Origin: an uncultured Desulfovibrio sp.
GTDB lineage: Bacteria > Desulfobacterota > Desulfovibrionia > Desulfovibrionales > Desulfovibrionaceae
Length of the DNA stretch: 17,875 nucleotides
NCBI GenBank assembly: GCA_937926875.1
Contig: CALBAX010000082.1
Span: forward strand, 1 to 17,875
Direction of reading: 5' to 3'
Position numbers and translations under genes: made by a program. Below are positions 6,102 through 13,552 of the stretch, piece after piece. Numbering within the stretch: the stretch's first letter is position 1; each line of letters begins with the position of its first letter. Below the pieces are notes generated by a model. The model searched no databases. It was not told the origin of the DNA and saw only the letters and a program-made list of their open reading frames with translations.

Positions 6102-7831
6102 TGCGTTTCAGCTCCACCTACATCCCCACGCTCAAGGAATCCCCTTCCGAAGCGGAAGTGGTCAGCCACAAGCTGCTGCTGCGCGCCGGCATGGTCCGCA
6201 AGCTCACCTCCGGCGTGTACATCTACCTGCCTCTGGGCCTGAAGGCCCTGGAAAACGTGCAGCGCGTGGTGCGCGAGGAAATGGACGCCGCCGGTTTCTC
6301 CGAGCTGCTCATGCCCATGGTCATCCCTGGCGACCTCTGGAAAGAGACCGGTCGCTGGGAGTACTACGGCAAGGAGCTGCTGCGCTTCAAGGACCGCAAC
6401 GACCGTGATTATTGCCTTGGTCCCACGCATGAGGAAGTCATCACCGACCTGGTGCGCGGCGAAGTGCGCTCCTACCGCCAGCTGCCCGTGCGTCTGTACC
6501 AGATCCAGACCAAGTTCCGCGACGAGATCCGCCCCCGCTTCGGCCTGATGCGCGGCCGTGAATTCGTCATGAAGGACGCCTACTCCTTCGACTCCAGCGA
6601 TGCCGGTGCCGATGAAAGCTACAAGCTGATGTACGACGCCTACTGCCGCATCTTCAAGCGCCTGGGCCTGCGCTTCCGCGCTGTGGAAGCCGATACCGGC
6701 TCCATCGGCGGCAATTTCTCGCACGAGTTCATGGTGCTGGCCGATACCGGTGAAGACACCATCGCCGCCTGCACCGAATGCAGCTACGCCGCCAACGTGG
6801 AACGCGCCGAAGTGGTCTGGAACGGCACGCCCTGCACCGAGACCTGCGCCCCTTGCGAAAAGGTCGCCACGCCTGCGGCCCACACCGTGGAAGAGGTGAG
6901 CGCCATGCTCAAGGTGGCTCCTTCGCAGGTGGTCAAGACCATGCTTTTCCTGGTGGACGGCAAGACCGTGGCCGTGCTGGTGCGCGGCGACCGCGAAGTC
7001 AACGACATCAAGCTCAAGAACCTGCTCAACGCCACCACCGTGGAACTGGCTCCGGCCGCCGTGGTGGAAAAGGTCACGGCCGCGCCTCTGGGCTTTGCCG
7101 GTCCCGTGCGCCTGGATGTGCCCATCTACGCCGATCTTGAGCTACAGGGTGCCACTGATTACGTGGTGGGCGCCAATGCCGCTGACGCGCATCTGGTGCA
7201 CGTTGACCTGCGCCGCGACGTGAAGGTCACGGCCTACGCCGACCTGCGCTGCATCACCCTGAGCGACCCCTGCCCGCGCTGCGGTGGCGCCATCGAGCTG
7301 CCCAAGGGCATCGAAGTGGGCCACATCTTCAAGCTGGGCACCAAGTACAGCGACGCCATGCATGCCGTGTATTTGGACGAGAACGGCAAGGAAAACGTCA
7401 TGATCATGGGCTGCTACGGCATCGGCATCTCCCGGGTGGTGGCCTCTGCCATCGAGCAGAACCACGACGAGCACGGCATCATCTTCCCGCCCACCGTGGC
7501 TCCTGTGGAATGCATCCTGCTCAACCTCGACCCCGGCAAGGAAGACGTCCGCGCCAAGGTCGAAGAGATCTACGCCATGCTGTGCAAGGCCGGCGTGACC
7601 GTGCTGCTGGATGACCGCGAAGAGCGCCCCGGCGTCAAATTCAAGGATGCCGACCTTATCGGCGCGCCCATGCAGCTGGTGCTGGGCGGCAAGGGCCTGT
7701 CCCGCGGCGTGCTGGAATGCAAGGACCGCCGCACGGGCGAAAAGGGCGAGCTGCCTGTGGACGCCCTGGAGACCGCGCTGCCCCAGTGGATGGAAGGCGT
7801 GCGCAAGGCCTGGGCCGAGCGCCGCGCCTAG
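6101..7831 (+). CDS. proS: Prolyl-tRNA synthetase, bacterial type with editing domain
   Basis: A 576-residue class II aminoacyl-tRNA synthetase that charges tRNA-Pro and clears mischarged Ala. Motif 1 is near 39-80 (GVYIYLPLGLKALENV onward), the TxE-type PTHEE is at 108-112, motif 2 is FRDEIRPRFGLMRGREF (139-155), and motif 3 is GCYGIGISRVVASAIEQ (437-453). The INS editing domain lies at about 224-385 between motifs 2 and 3 and keeps Lys279 (SQVVKTMLF), equivalent to the E. coli editing lysine. Two CxxC pairs, Cys224/Cys227 and Cys391/Cys394, bracket the insertion and could form a structural metal site. An anticodon-binding domain ends the protein. Its first base is the last base of the ispG stop codon. 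Confidence 0.98.
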   Translation: MRFSSTYIPTLKESPSEAEVVSHKLLLRAGMVRKLTSGVYIYLPLGLKALENVQRVVREEMDAAGFSELLMPMVIPGDLWKETGRWEYYGKELLRFKDRNDRDYCLGPTHEEVITDLVRGEVRSYRQLPVRLYQIQTKFRDEIRPRFGLMRGREFVMKDAYSFDSSDAGADESYKLMYDAYCRIFKRLGLRFRAVEADTGSIGGNFSHEFMVLADTGEDTIAACTECSYAANVERAEVVWNGTPCTETCAPCEKVATPAAHTVEEVSAMLKVAPSQVVKTMLFLVDGKTVAVLVRGDREVNDIKLKNLLNATTVELAPAAVVEKVTAAPLGFAGPVRLDVPIYADLELQGATDYVVGANAADAHLVHVDLRRDVKVTAYADLRCITLSDPCPRCGGAIELPKGIEVGHIFKLGTKYSDAMHAVYLDENGKENVMIMGCYGIGISRVVASAIEQNHDEHGIIFPPTVAPVECILLNLDPGKEDVRAKVEEIYAMLCKAGVTVLLDDREERPGVKFKDADLIGAPMQLVLGGKGLSRGVLECKDRRTGEKGELPVDALETALPQWMEGVRKAWAERRA

Positions 7832-7855
7832 GACGGCTGACAGCGGAGCCCCTGC

Positions 7856-9349
7856 ATGCCCGCTGCGTGTGAACAAGAGCGCATCCTGTCCGTCACTGAG
7901 CTGACGGACAGGATGCGTCGTGCTCTGGAGGGGACTTTCCCCTTCGTCTGGGTCCGGGGCGAGATAGGCGAACTGTCTTTCCCCGGATCCGGGCATATCT
8001 ATTTCACCCTCAAGGATGCCGGTGCCCAGCTGCAATGCGTCTGGTTCCGGGACCGCCAGATGCGCGGCCGGAATTTCGACCCCCTGACCGGCGAGATCTT
8101 CGCCGAGCCCCGGCCGGATCCCGCGCGCCTGCTGCGGCAGGGGGCCGAGCTGTTCTGTGCCGGACAGATCAGCGTCTACGGGCCGCGCGGCAGGTACCAG
8201 CTGATCGTGGAACTGGTGCAGGCCGGGGGGCAGGGCCTGCTGGCCCAGGCCTTTGAGGAGCGCAAACAGGCGCTGGCTGCCCGCGGTTTTTTTGCTGCGG
8301 AGCGCAAACGCCCGCTGCCTGCCAGCCCCAGCCGCGTGGCGCTGGTGACGTCTCCTGCCGGGGCCGCCATCCATGACTTCATGGAGCTGGCCTCCGTACG
8401 GGGCCTGGGGGCCGAAGTGCGCCTGTTCCCGGTGCGGGTGCAGGGCGAGGGCGCTGCCGGGCAGATCTGCCGGGCCCTGGACGAGATCAACCGGCAGGGC
8501 TGGGCCCAGGTCGCGGTGCTTATCCGGGGCGGCGGTTCGCTGGAAGATCTTTGGTGTTTCAACGAGGAAGAAGTGGCGACAGCCATTTTTTCTTCAAGGA
8601 TCCCGGTGCTGGCCGGTATCGGCCATGAAGTGGACGTGACCCTGGCCGACATGACGGCCGACGTGCGTGCGGCCACCCCGTCCCACGCGGCCCAGCTGCT
8701 CTGGCCCTTGCGGCGCGAATACTGGCAGCGTCTGGACGAACTTTCTCTGGCGCTGGAGCGCGCACGGCAGGGGTGGCTGCAACGGCAGGAAGACCGGCTC
8801 CAGCGTTGCGAGCGCGGCCTGCACCTGTGTTCGCCCGCCCGCCGTCTTGAAGGGGCGGGGCTGCAATGGCAGCAGTGGCAGCAGCGTTTGCTCCAGGCCG
8901 GGGAACGCTTGTTGCGGGATCGTGAGCGCAGCCTGCAGCACAGCCAGGAGCGTTTGCGGGCCCTCATCGGGCCGGGACGGCTGGTGCATCCGCAGCAGCG
9001 TCTTGCCCTGCTGGAACAGAAACTGGGCAATGTCGTGCATCTGCTGGTGCGCGGCCGTGAGCAATCCGTCCGGGACTGCACGCGTGATCTGGCCCGTCTG
9101 GGGCAAGAAGCTGCCTCGCGTCGCGGGCACGAGCTGGAATGTCTGGAACTGCGTCTGGCAGCCTGCAATCCGCTGGCCCCGCTGGGGCGCGGCTATGCTG
9201 TGGTACGCACGGATGAAGGGCGCGTGCTGTCTTCGACCGGGCAGAGCAGCGCCGGGCAGGACGTGCGCATCCTGCTGCAGGACGGGGAGCTGGAAGCCCG
9301 GGTCACCGCGGTGCATCCTCATGACGGGCAGGGAGGGGATCATGCCTGA
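7856..9349 (+). CDS. xseA: Exodeoxyribonuclease VII large subunit
   Basis: A 497-residue nuclease subunit that, with XseB, degrades single-stranded DNA to short acid-soluble oligonucleotides in the cytosol. An N-terminal OB-fold occupies about 10-120 (ILSVTELTDRM, VWVRGEIGEL, GHIYFTLKD, YGPRGRYQLIVE). The catalytic domain has VALVTSPAGAAIHDFMEL (161-178), RGGGSLEDLWCFNEEEVA (224-241) and GIGHEVDVTLADMTADVRA (254-272). A long helical region rich in Arg, Gln and Glu follows, and the end carries GYAVVRTDEGRVLSS. The OB-fold has an extra loop (about 69-92) that the E. coli protein lacks. GGAG precedes the start by 7 nt. Codons 9-21 form a perfect inverted repeat, listed separately. The gene overlaps the next by 8 nt. 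Confidence 0.97.
   Translation: MPAACEQERILSVTELTDRMRRALEGTFPFVWVRGEIGELSFPGSGHIYFTLKDAGAQLQCVWFRDRQMRGRNFDPLTGEIFAEPRPDPARLLRQGAELFCAGQISVYGPRGRYQLIVELVQAGGQGLLAQAFEERKQALAARGFFAAERKRPLPASPSRVALVTSPAGAAIHDFMELASVRGLGAEVRLFPVRVQGEGAAGQICRALDEINRQGWAQVAVLIRGGGSLEDLWCFNEEEVATAIFSSRIPVLAGIGHEVDVTLADMTADVRAATPSHAAQLLWPLRREYWQRLDELSLALERARQGWLQRQEDRLQRCERGLHLCSPARRLEGAGLQWQQWQQRLLQAGERLLRDRERSLQHSQERLRALIGPGRLVHPQQRLALLEQKLGNVVHLLVRGREQSVRDCTRDLARLGQEAASRRGHELECLELRLAACNPLAPLGRGYAVVRTDEGRVLSSTGQSSAGQDVRILLQDGELEARVTAVHPHDGQGGDHA
7880..7917. repeat. Perfect 16-bp inverted repeat (6-nt loop) inside the start of xseA
   Basis: The left arm CGCATCCTGTCCGTCA (7880-7895) is exactly complementary to TGACGGACAGGATGCG (7902-7917), with loop CTGAGC. 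An adjacent AGAGC/GCTCT pair (7876-7880 and 7921-7925) could lengthen it. It sits about 25 nt into the xseA coding sequence and has no following T-run, so it is not a normal terminator. An RNA hairpin here would stand in the path of ribosomes just after initiation. Confidence 0.9.
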
Positions 9350-10235
9350 ACAGTCTTCGTTTTTCCAACGGCCGGTGAGCGGTATCCTGGGGGCAGTGGT
9401 CCTGCTCCTGCTGTGGACTTTCCCGGCCATGGCGGCCATGCATCTGGACGTTCCCGCACGGGCAGCCCGTGGGGATGCCATCCGCGTGCAGGTCTCCGGT
9501 GACGGGGCAGCCCATCCTGTGACCGTTTCCTGGCTGGGGCGTGAGCATGTCATGGCGGCACAGCCCTCAGGGAGCGGCTGGCAGACGGAGTTCCTGCTGC
9601 CTGTGCCGCTGGACAGCCGCGCCAAAAGCCTTGCGCTGAAGACACGGACGCAAGATGGACAGCAGGCGGAGGCCCGTGTGGTCCTGTTCGACAAAAAGCG
9701 TCCCGTGCAGGCCCTGCGGGTGGACAAAAAATATGTGGATCCGCCGGCAGCGGTGCAGGAGCGCATCCGCAGGGATAGGGAAAAGGCCGGCAAGGTCTTG
9801 GACATCTACAGCCCAGAACGTTTGTGGACGGCGCCTTTTGCACGGCCTGTGCCGGGAGGCGTGTCCAGCAAGTTCGGGCTCAAGCGGGTCTTCAATGACC
9901 AGCCGCGTGGCGTGCATCGCGGGCTCGACCTGCGCGGAGCGGAAGGGACGCCCATCCTGGCCTGTGCCGATGGCCGGGTCGTACTGGCCGACGATTTGTA
10001 TTTTTCCGGCAATGCCGTATATATTGATCACGGGCAGGGAGTGTTCACTTCCTACCTGCACATGTCCCGTATCCTTGTCCGGCCGGGCGATATGGTCCGG
10101 CGTGGCCAGGTCATCGGCCAAGTGGGGGCCACGGGACGGGTCACGGGGCCGCATCTGCACCTTTCCCTGATCGTCCTTGGGCAGGCGGTGGATCCGGAAC
10201 CCCTGCTGGAAGCACGTCCCGCTGCCCGGAGATGA
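9342..10235 (+). CDS. M23-family (LytM/peptidoglycan) metallopeptidase, exported
   Basis: A 297-residue protein with an N-terminal hydrophobic signal (about 13-31, ending FPAMAA), a beta-rich middle region (about 33-120), a linker, and a C-terminal M23 domain (about 165-290). Zn ligands are visible: His192 and Asp196 (GVHRGLDLRG) and His273 (PHLHL), with catalytic His240 (SYLHM) and His271. A complete active site suggests a real endopeptidase cutting peptidoglycan cross-links in the periplasm, rather than a degenerate EnvC/NlpD-like activator. The start is set by GGGAGGGG just upstream and lies inside the last codons of xseA (8-nt overlap). It separates xseA from xseB. A longer upstream extension of the same frame is only a shadow of xseA. 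The cleavage target cannot be named. Confidence 0.92.
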   Translation: MPEQSSFFQRPVSGILGAVVLLLLWTFPAMAAMHLDVPARAARGDAIRVQVSGDGAAHPVTVSWLGREHVMAAQPSGSGWQTEFLLPVPLDSRAKSLALKTRTQDGQQAEARVVLFDKKRPVQALRVDKKYVDPPAAVQERIRRDREKAGKVLDIYSPERLWTAPFARPVPGGVSSKFGLKRVFNDQPRGVHRGLDLRGAEGTPILACADGRVVLADDLYFSGNAVYIDHGQGVFTSYLHMSRILVRPGDMVRRGQVIGQVGATGRVTGPHLHLSLIVLGQAVDPEPLLEARPAARR

Positions 10236-10241
10236 TGAAGC

Positions 10242-10511
10242 ATGAAAGCCAGAACGACCAAGAAGAACCTGACGTTTGAAGAGCGCATGGCGCGCCTGCA
10301 GGAGATCGTGGAAGCCCTGGAGAACGGGCAGCCGTCCCTGGAAGAGGGGATGGCCCTGTACCAGGAGGGCATGGAATGTTCCCTGCAATGCCGGCGCCAG
10401 CTGGAGCAGGCCCGGCAACAGCTGACGGTCTGGCAGGAAGGACAGGTCCGGGCGTTCCAGCCGGAAGAAAATATGGAAGATCCCCTGCAACAGGGTGTGG
10501 AGCAACGATGA
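10242..10511 (+). CDS. xseB: Exodeoxyribonuclease VII small subunit
   Basis: An 89-residue helical protein of the XseB family, which binds several copies per large subunit and is needed for exonuclease VII activity. The family signature is clear: LTFEERMARLQEIVEALENG (10-29), then SLEEGMALYQEGM (32-44) and QLEQARQQL (53-61). The sequence predicts two amphipathic helices forming a coiled-coil hairpin. GGAG lies 10 nt before the ATG. The gene begins 6 nt after the peptidase gene, and its stop overlaps the start of ispA (ATGA), so translation of the two is probably coupled. Confidence 0.96.
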   Translation: MKARTTKKNLTFEERMARLQEIVEALENGQPSLEEGMALYQEGMECSLQCRRQLEQARQQLTVWQEGQVRAFQPEENMEDPLQQGVEQR

Positions 10512-11404
10512 TGATGTCTACAGAAGCCATGAAATCCCTGCTGAAAGAACGCGGGAAGCTGGTGGAAAGCTATCTGGCGACCTGTCTTGACGGGCAGGAG
10601 ATGCCGCCCCGGTTGCGGGAATCCATGCTGTACAGCCTGCAGGCGGGCGGCAAGCGTTTGCGTCCCGTCCTGTGCCTGAGTTGTGCCGCCCTGTGCGGCC
10701 TGAAGCCGGAGGACGTGCTGCCCTTCGCCTCTGCCATCGAGATGGTCCATACCTATTCCCTGATCCACGACGATCTGCCCGCCATGGATGACGACGACCT
10801 GCGCCGCGGCAAGCCGTCCAACCACAAGGCGTTCGACGAGGCCACGGCCATCCTGGCCGGGGATGCCCTGCTGACGGATGCCTTTGCCCATATGTGCCGG
10901 GTGGAGCTGCCCGCCGGCCAGGTACTGCGGGCTGTGGCGGAATTTGCCCGTGCCGCCGGTTCGTCCGGCATGGTGGGCGGACAGGAATGGGACATGCTCT
11001 ACACCGGCCTGCCGCCCGTGAGCATGGCGGAGCTGCGCCGCATGCATGCCATGAAGACCGGGGCCCTGCTGCGGGCCTCCTGCGTATGCGGTGCGCTGCT
11101 GGCCGGTGCTGCGGACGATGTGTGCGAGCGCATCGGCCGTTACGGTGCCGCGCTGGGGGTGGCTTTCCAGATCGCGGACGACATCCTGGATATCGTTTCC
11201 GACACGGCCACCCTGGGCAAGCCTGCCGGCAGCGATGCCGAACAGGGCAAGAACACCTACCCGGCGTTGGTGGGGCTTGACGAGAGCCGCCGCCTGGCCC
11301 GTGAGCAGGCGGACGCCGCCTGTGCCGCACTGGCCGGTTTCAGCGGCCCCGAGGCCGGATTCCTGCGTGCCCTTGCCGGGTACACCATCACGAGAGCGGC
11401 CTGA
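10508..11404 (+). CDS. ispA: Polyprenyl (farnesyl-type) diphosphate synthase
   Basis: A 298-residue trans-prenyltransferase that adds isopentenyl diphosphate to allylic diphosphates in the cytosol, feeding undecaprenyl, quinone and heme side-chain synthesis. The first Asp-rich motif is DDLPAMDDDD (88-97; DDxxxxD) and the second is DDILD (224-228), both Mg-diphosphate sites. LQAGGKRLRP (44-53) and GGQEWDM (157-163) are also family marks. Tyr83, five residues before the first motif (YSLIHDD, as in E. coli IspA), favours a C15 farnesyl product, though geranylgeranyl synthases of this subgroup look similar. The start is a run of three ATGs (10508, 10511, 10514) after GGAG (10499-10502), so the exact start is uncertain by one or two codons. 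dxs follows 3 nt after the stop. Confidence 0.95.
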   Translation: MMMSTEAMKSLLKERGKLVESYLATCLDGQEMPPRLRESMLYSLQAGGKRLRPVLCLSCAALCGLKPEDVLPFASAIEMVHTYSLIHDDLPAMDDDDLRRGKPSNHKAFDEATAILAGDALLTDAFAHMCRVELPAGQVLRAVAEFARAAGSSGMVGGQEWDMLYTGLPPVSMAELRRMHAMKTGALLRASCVCGALLAGAADDVCERIGRYGAALGVAFQIADDILDIVSDTATLGKPAGSDAEQGKNTYPALVGLDESRRLAREQADAACAALAGFSGPEAGFLRALAGYTITRAA

Positions 11405-11407
11405 GAA

Positions 11408-13312
11408 ATGACGGAGAACACTGCACAGTCCCTGCTGGACAGCCTGACCTCACCGAAACAGGTGATGGATCTTTCTGACGAACAGCTCCCGGTGCTGGCC
11501 GCGGAGCTGCGCAAGCGCATCATCGACGTGGTGTCCAAGAACGGCGGGCATCTGGCCCCCTCGCTGGGGGTCGTGGAACTGACCCTGGCCCTGCTGCATA
11601 CCTTCGATATGGAGCAGGACAAGGTCGTCTGGGACGTGGGGCATCAGGCCTACGCCTACAAGCTGCTGACCGGGCGCGCTTCCCAGTTCCACACCCTGCG
11701 CACCCTGGGAGGTCTCGCGGGATTCCCGCGCCGCAGTGAGAGCCCGTATGACCGCTTTGGGGTGGGGCATTCCTCCACGTCCATCTCGGCGGCCCTGGGC
11801 ATGGCCATGGCCCGCGATCTGGCCGGGGGCAAGGAACACGTGCTGGCCGTCATCGGTGACGGCTCCCTGACGGCAGGCGAGGCTTTTGAAGGCCTGAATC
11901 TGGCCGGGCATATGGGACGCCGGCTCATCGTGGTGCTCAACGACAACGAGATCTCCATCTCGCCCAATGTAGGGGCCCTTTCCCTGTTCCTGAGCCGTAC
12001 GCTGTCCCGGCGCTGGGTACGGCAGACACGCAAGGATGTGCTCCAGCTTTTGCGCTCCATCCCTCGCATCGGCCAGAAACTGGCGCTGTACGCCATGCGC
12101 GGCGAGTGGAGCTTCAAGTCCTTTTTCACGCCCGGCATGTTGTTCGAGGCATTCCGCTTCACCTACATCGGCCCTGTGGACGGGCACGACCTGCCCGCCC
12201 TGTGCCGTCATCTGCAGATGGCGGCAGCCGTGGAGGACGGGCCGGTGCTGCTGCATGTGCGTACCTGCAAGGGCAAGGGCTATGCCCCGGCGGAGAAAGA
12301 CCCCACGCATTTCCATGGCGTGGGCCATTTCGAGCCGGAAACGGGCCTGCTCATCCCCAGCAGCAACAAGACCCCTACTTTTACCGGCATCTTCGGCAAA
12401 ACGCTGGTCGAGCTGGCGGAAAAAGACGACCATTTGCTGGCCATCACGGCAGCCATGCCCGAAGGCACCGGGACGAACCTTTTTGAAGAGCGGTTCCCGG
12501 AACGTTTCGTGGACGTGGGCATCTGCGAACAGCACGCCGTCACCTTTGCCGCCGGTCTGGCGGCCAGCGGCTTCCATCCTGTGGTGGCCATCTATTCCAC
12601 CTTCCTCCAGAGGGCCTATGACCAGATCGTCCATGACGTCTGCCTGCAAAAATTGCCCGTGACCTTCTGTGTGGACAGGGCCGGTCTGGTGGGCGAGGAT
12701 GGGGCCACGCATCATGGTGTCTTCGATATCGCCTATTTGCGCCATATCCCCGAGATGACCCTGCTGGCACCCCGTGACGAGAACATGCTGCGCCATTGCC
12801 TATTGACGGCCACCATGTCCGGTGGGCCCTGCGCTGTGCGCTATCCGCGCGGTGCCGGTATGGGGGTCCCGCTGGATGCCGAGCTGCGTCTGCTGCCCTC
12901 TGCTCAGGGCGAGATCGTGCAGGAAGGGGAGCGGGTGGCCATCGTGGCCGTGGGCAATCGCGTGCGCCCGGCCCTGGATGCCGCGGCAGCCATCGAAAAG
13001 GAATTCGGCTTCCGGCCGCTGGTCTTCGATCCCATCTGGCTCAAGCCGCTGCCTGCGGTGCAGCTGGCCGGGATCGCCCGCGCATTCGACCGCATCGTTT
13101 TTGTGGAAGAAGGCTGTCTGGCAGGTGGCTTCGCCTCGGCCGTGCTGGAGCGCTGGGCCGACGATGGCCTGTTGCGCGGTCAGCGCATCCGCCGTCTGGG
13201 TATCGGCGATGCCTTCGTGGAGCACGGTACTCAGGCCCAGTTGCGCGAACTGGTGGGCCTGCGGGCGCCGGACATTGTTCGGGCTGTGCGGGAACTGGTC
13301 CTGAAAGAGTGA
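11408..13312 (+). CDS. dxs: 1-deoxy-D-xylulose-5-phosphate synthase
   Basis: A 634-residue thiamine-diphosphate enzyme that condenses pyruvate with glyceraldehyde 3-phosphate, the first and usually rate-limiting MEP step. Visible motifs: NGGHLAPSLG (45-54), WDVGHQAYAYKLLTGR (75-90), GHSSTSISAALGMA (120-133), the ThDP/Mg motif GDGSLTAGEAFEGLN (150-164) to LNDNEISIS (177-185), ICEQHAVTFAAGLAASGF in the central domain, and DRAGLVGEDGATHHGVFD. The C-terminal transketolase domain is complete. The length fits the family (about 620). It starts 3 nt after ispA with only a weak ribosome site, which suggests coupling. It is the last gene of the seven-gene run and is followed by a strong terminator. Having dxs, ispG and ispA together links the start, near-end and elongation steps of isoprenoid synthesis. 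Confidence 0.98.
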   Translation: MTENTAQSLLDSLTSPKQVMDLSDEQLPVLAAELRKRIIDVVSKNGGHLAPSLGVVELTLALLHTFDMEQDKVVWDVGHQAYAYKLLTGRASQFHTLRTLGGLAGFPRRSESPYDRFGVGHSSTSISAALGMAMARDLAGGKEHVLAVIGDGSLTAGEAFEGLNLAGHMGRRLIVVLNDNEISISPNVGALSLFLSRTLSRRWVRQTRKDVLQLLRSIPRIGQKLALYAMRGEWSFKSFFTPGMLFEAFRFTYIGPVDGHDLPALCRHLQMAAAVEDGPVLLHVRTCKGKGYAPAEKDPTHFHGVGHFEPETGLLIPSSNKTPTFTGIFGKTLVELAEKDDHLLAITAAMPEGTGTNLFEERFPERFVDVGICEQHAVTFAAGLAASGFHPVVAIYSTFLQRAYDQIVHDVCLQKLPVTFCVDRAGLVGEDGATHHGVFDIAYLRHIPEMTLLAPRDENMLRHCLLTATMSGGPCAVRYPRGAGMGVPLDAELRLLPSAQGEIVQEGERVAIVAVGNRVRPALDAAAAIEKEFGFRPLVFDPIWLKPLPAVQLAGIARAFDRIVFVEEGCLAGGFASAVLERWADDGLLRGQRIRRLGIGDAFVEHGTQAQLRELVGLRAPDIVRAVRELVLKE

Positions 13313-13330
13313 ATTCTTGCTGAAGCAACG

Positions 13331-13370
13331 AAAAAAAGAGGAGCGTACCTGCGGGTGTGCTCCTTTTTTT
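13331..13370. terminator. Bidirectional intrinsic terminator between dxs and the tilS run
   Basis: AGGAGC (13339-13344) pairs with GCTCCT (13359-13364). The stem continues inward through G-U, U-G, A-U, C-G and C-G pairs to a TGCG loop. T7 (13364-13370) follows on the plus strand and A7 (13331-13337) precedes it, so the minus strand also reads stem then T7. It should end dxs transcripts 26 nt after the stop and stop read-through of the converging minus-strand genes. Confidence 0.9.
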
Positions 13371-13552
13371 ATGCATGTTCGGAAAGGGGACGGAACGAGG
13401 CGCTCAGGATAAGGGAAGATCACAGACGGAGCCAGGGTTACAGAAGGTGCGCGTACCGCGGTGGACAAGAGATGCGCCGGGGTAAGACTGGTTCCCTATA
13501 TACAGGAAGCAAGGCGGGATGCACTGTTGTCATTGACGCGTGGTACGATCCC
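13371..13552. other. Unexplained 182-bp spacer downstream of tilS
   Basis: The spacer lies between the shared terminator and the tilS stop codon. No gene, tRNA or convincing promoter is visible. It would be the 3' untranslated part of the tilS-side transcript if that ends at 13331. It is longer than the other spacers in the window apart from the two flanking ychF. Confidence 0.5.

Noticed and set aside
8667..9341. Upstream extension of the M23 peptidase frame
   Set aside because: The extra residues overlap xseA in another frame, lack any motif, and precede a good ribosome site and signal peptide at 9342.
13421..13515. LexA-like half site (CTGTATATA on the minus strand near 13497-13505)
   Set aside because: Only one half of the CTGT-N8-ACAG pattern is present, and the site is downstream of converging genes rather than at a promoter.
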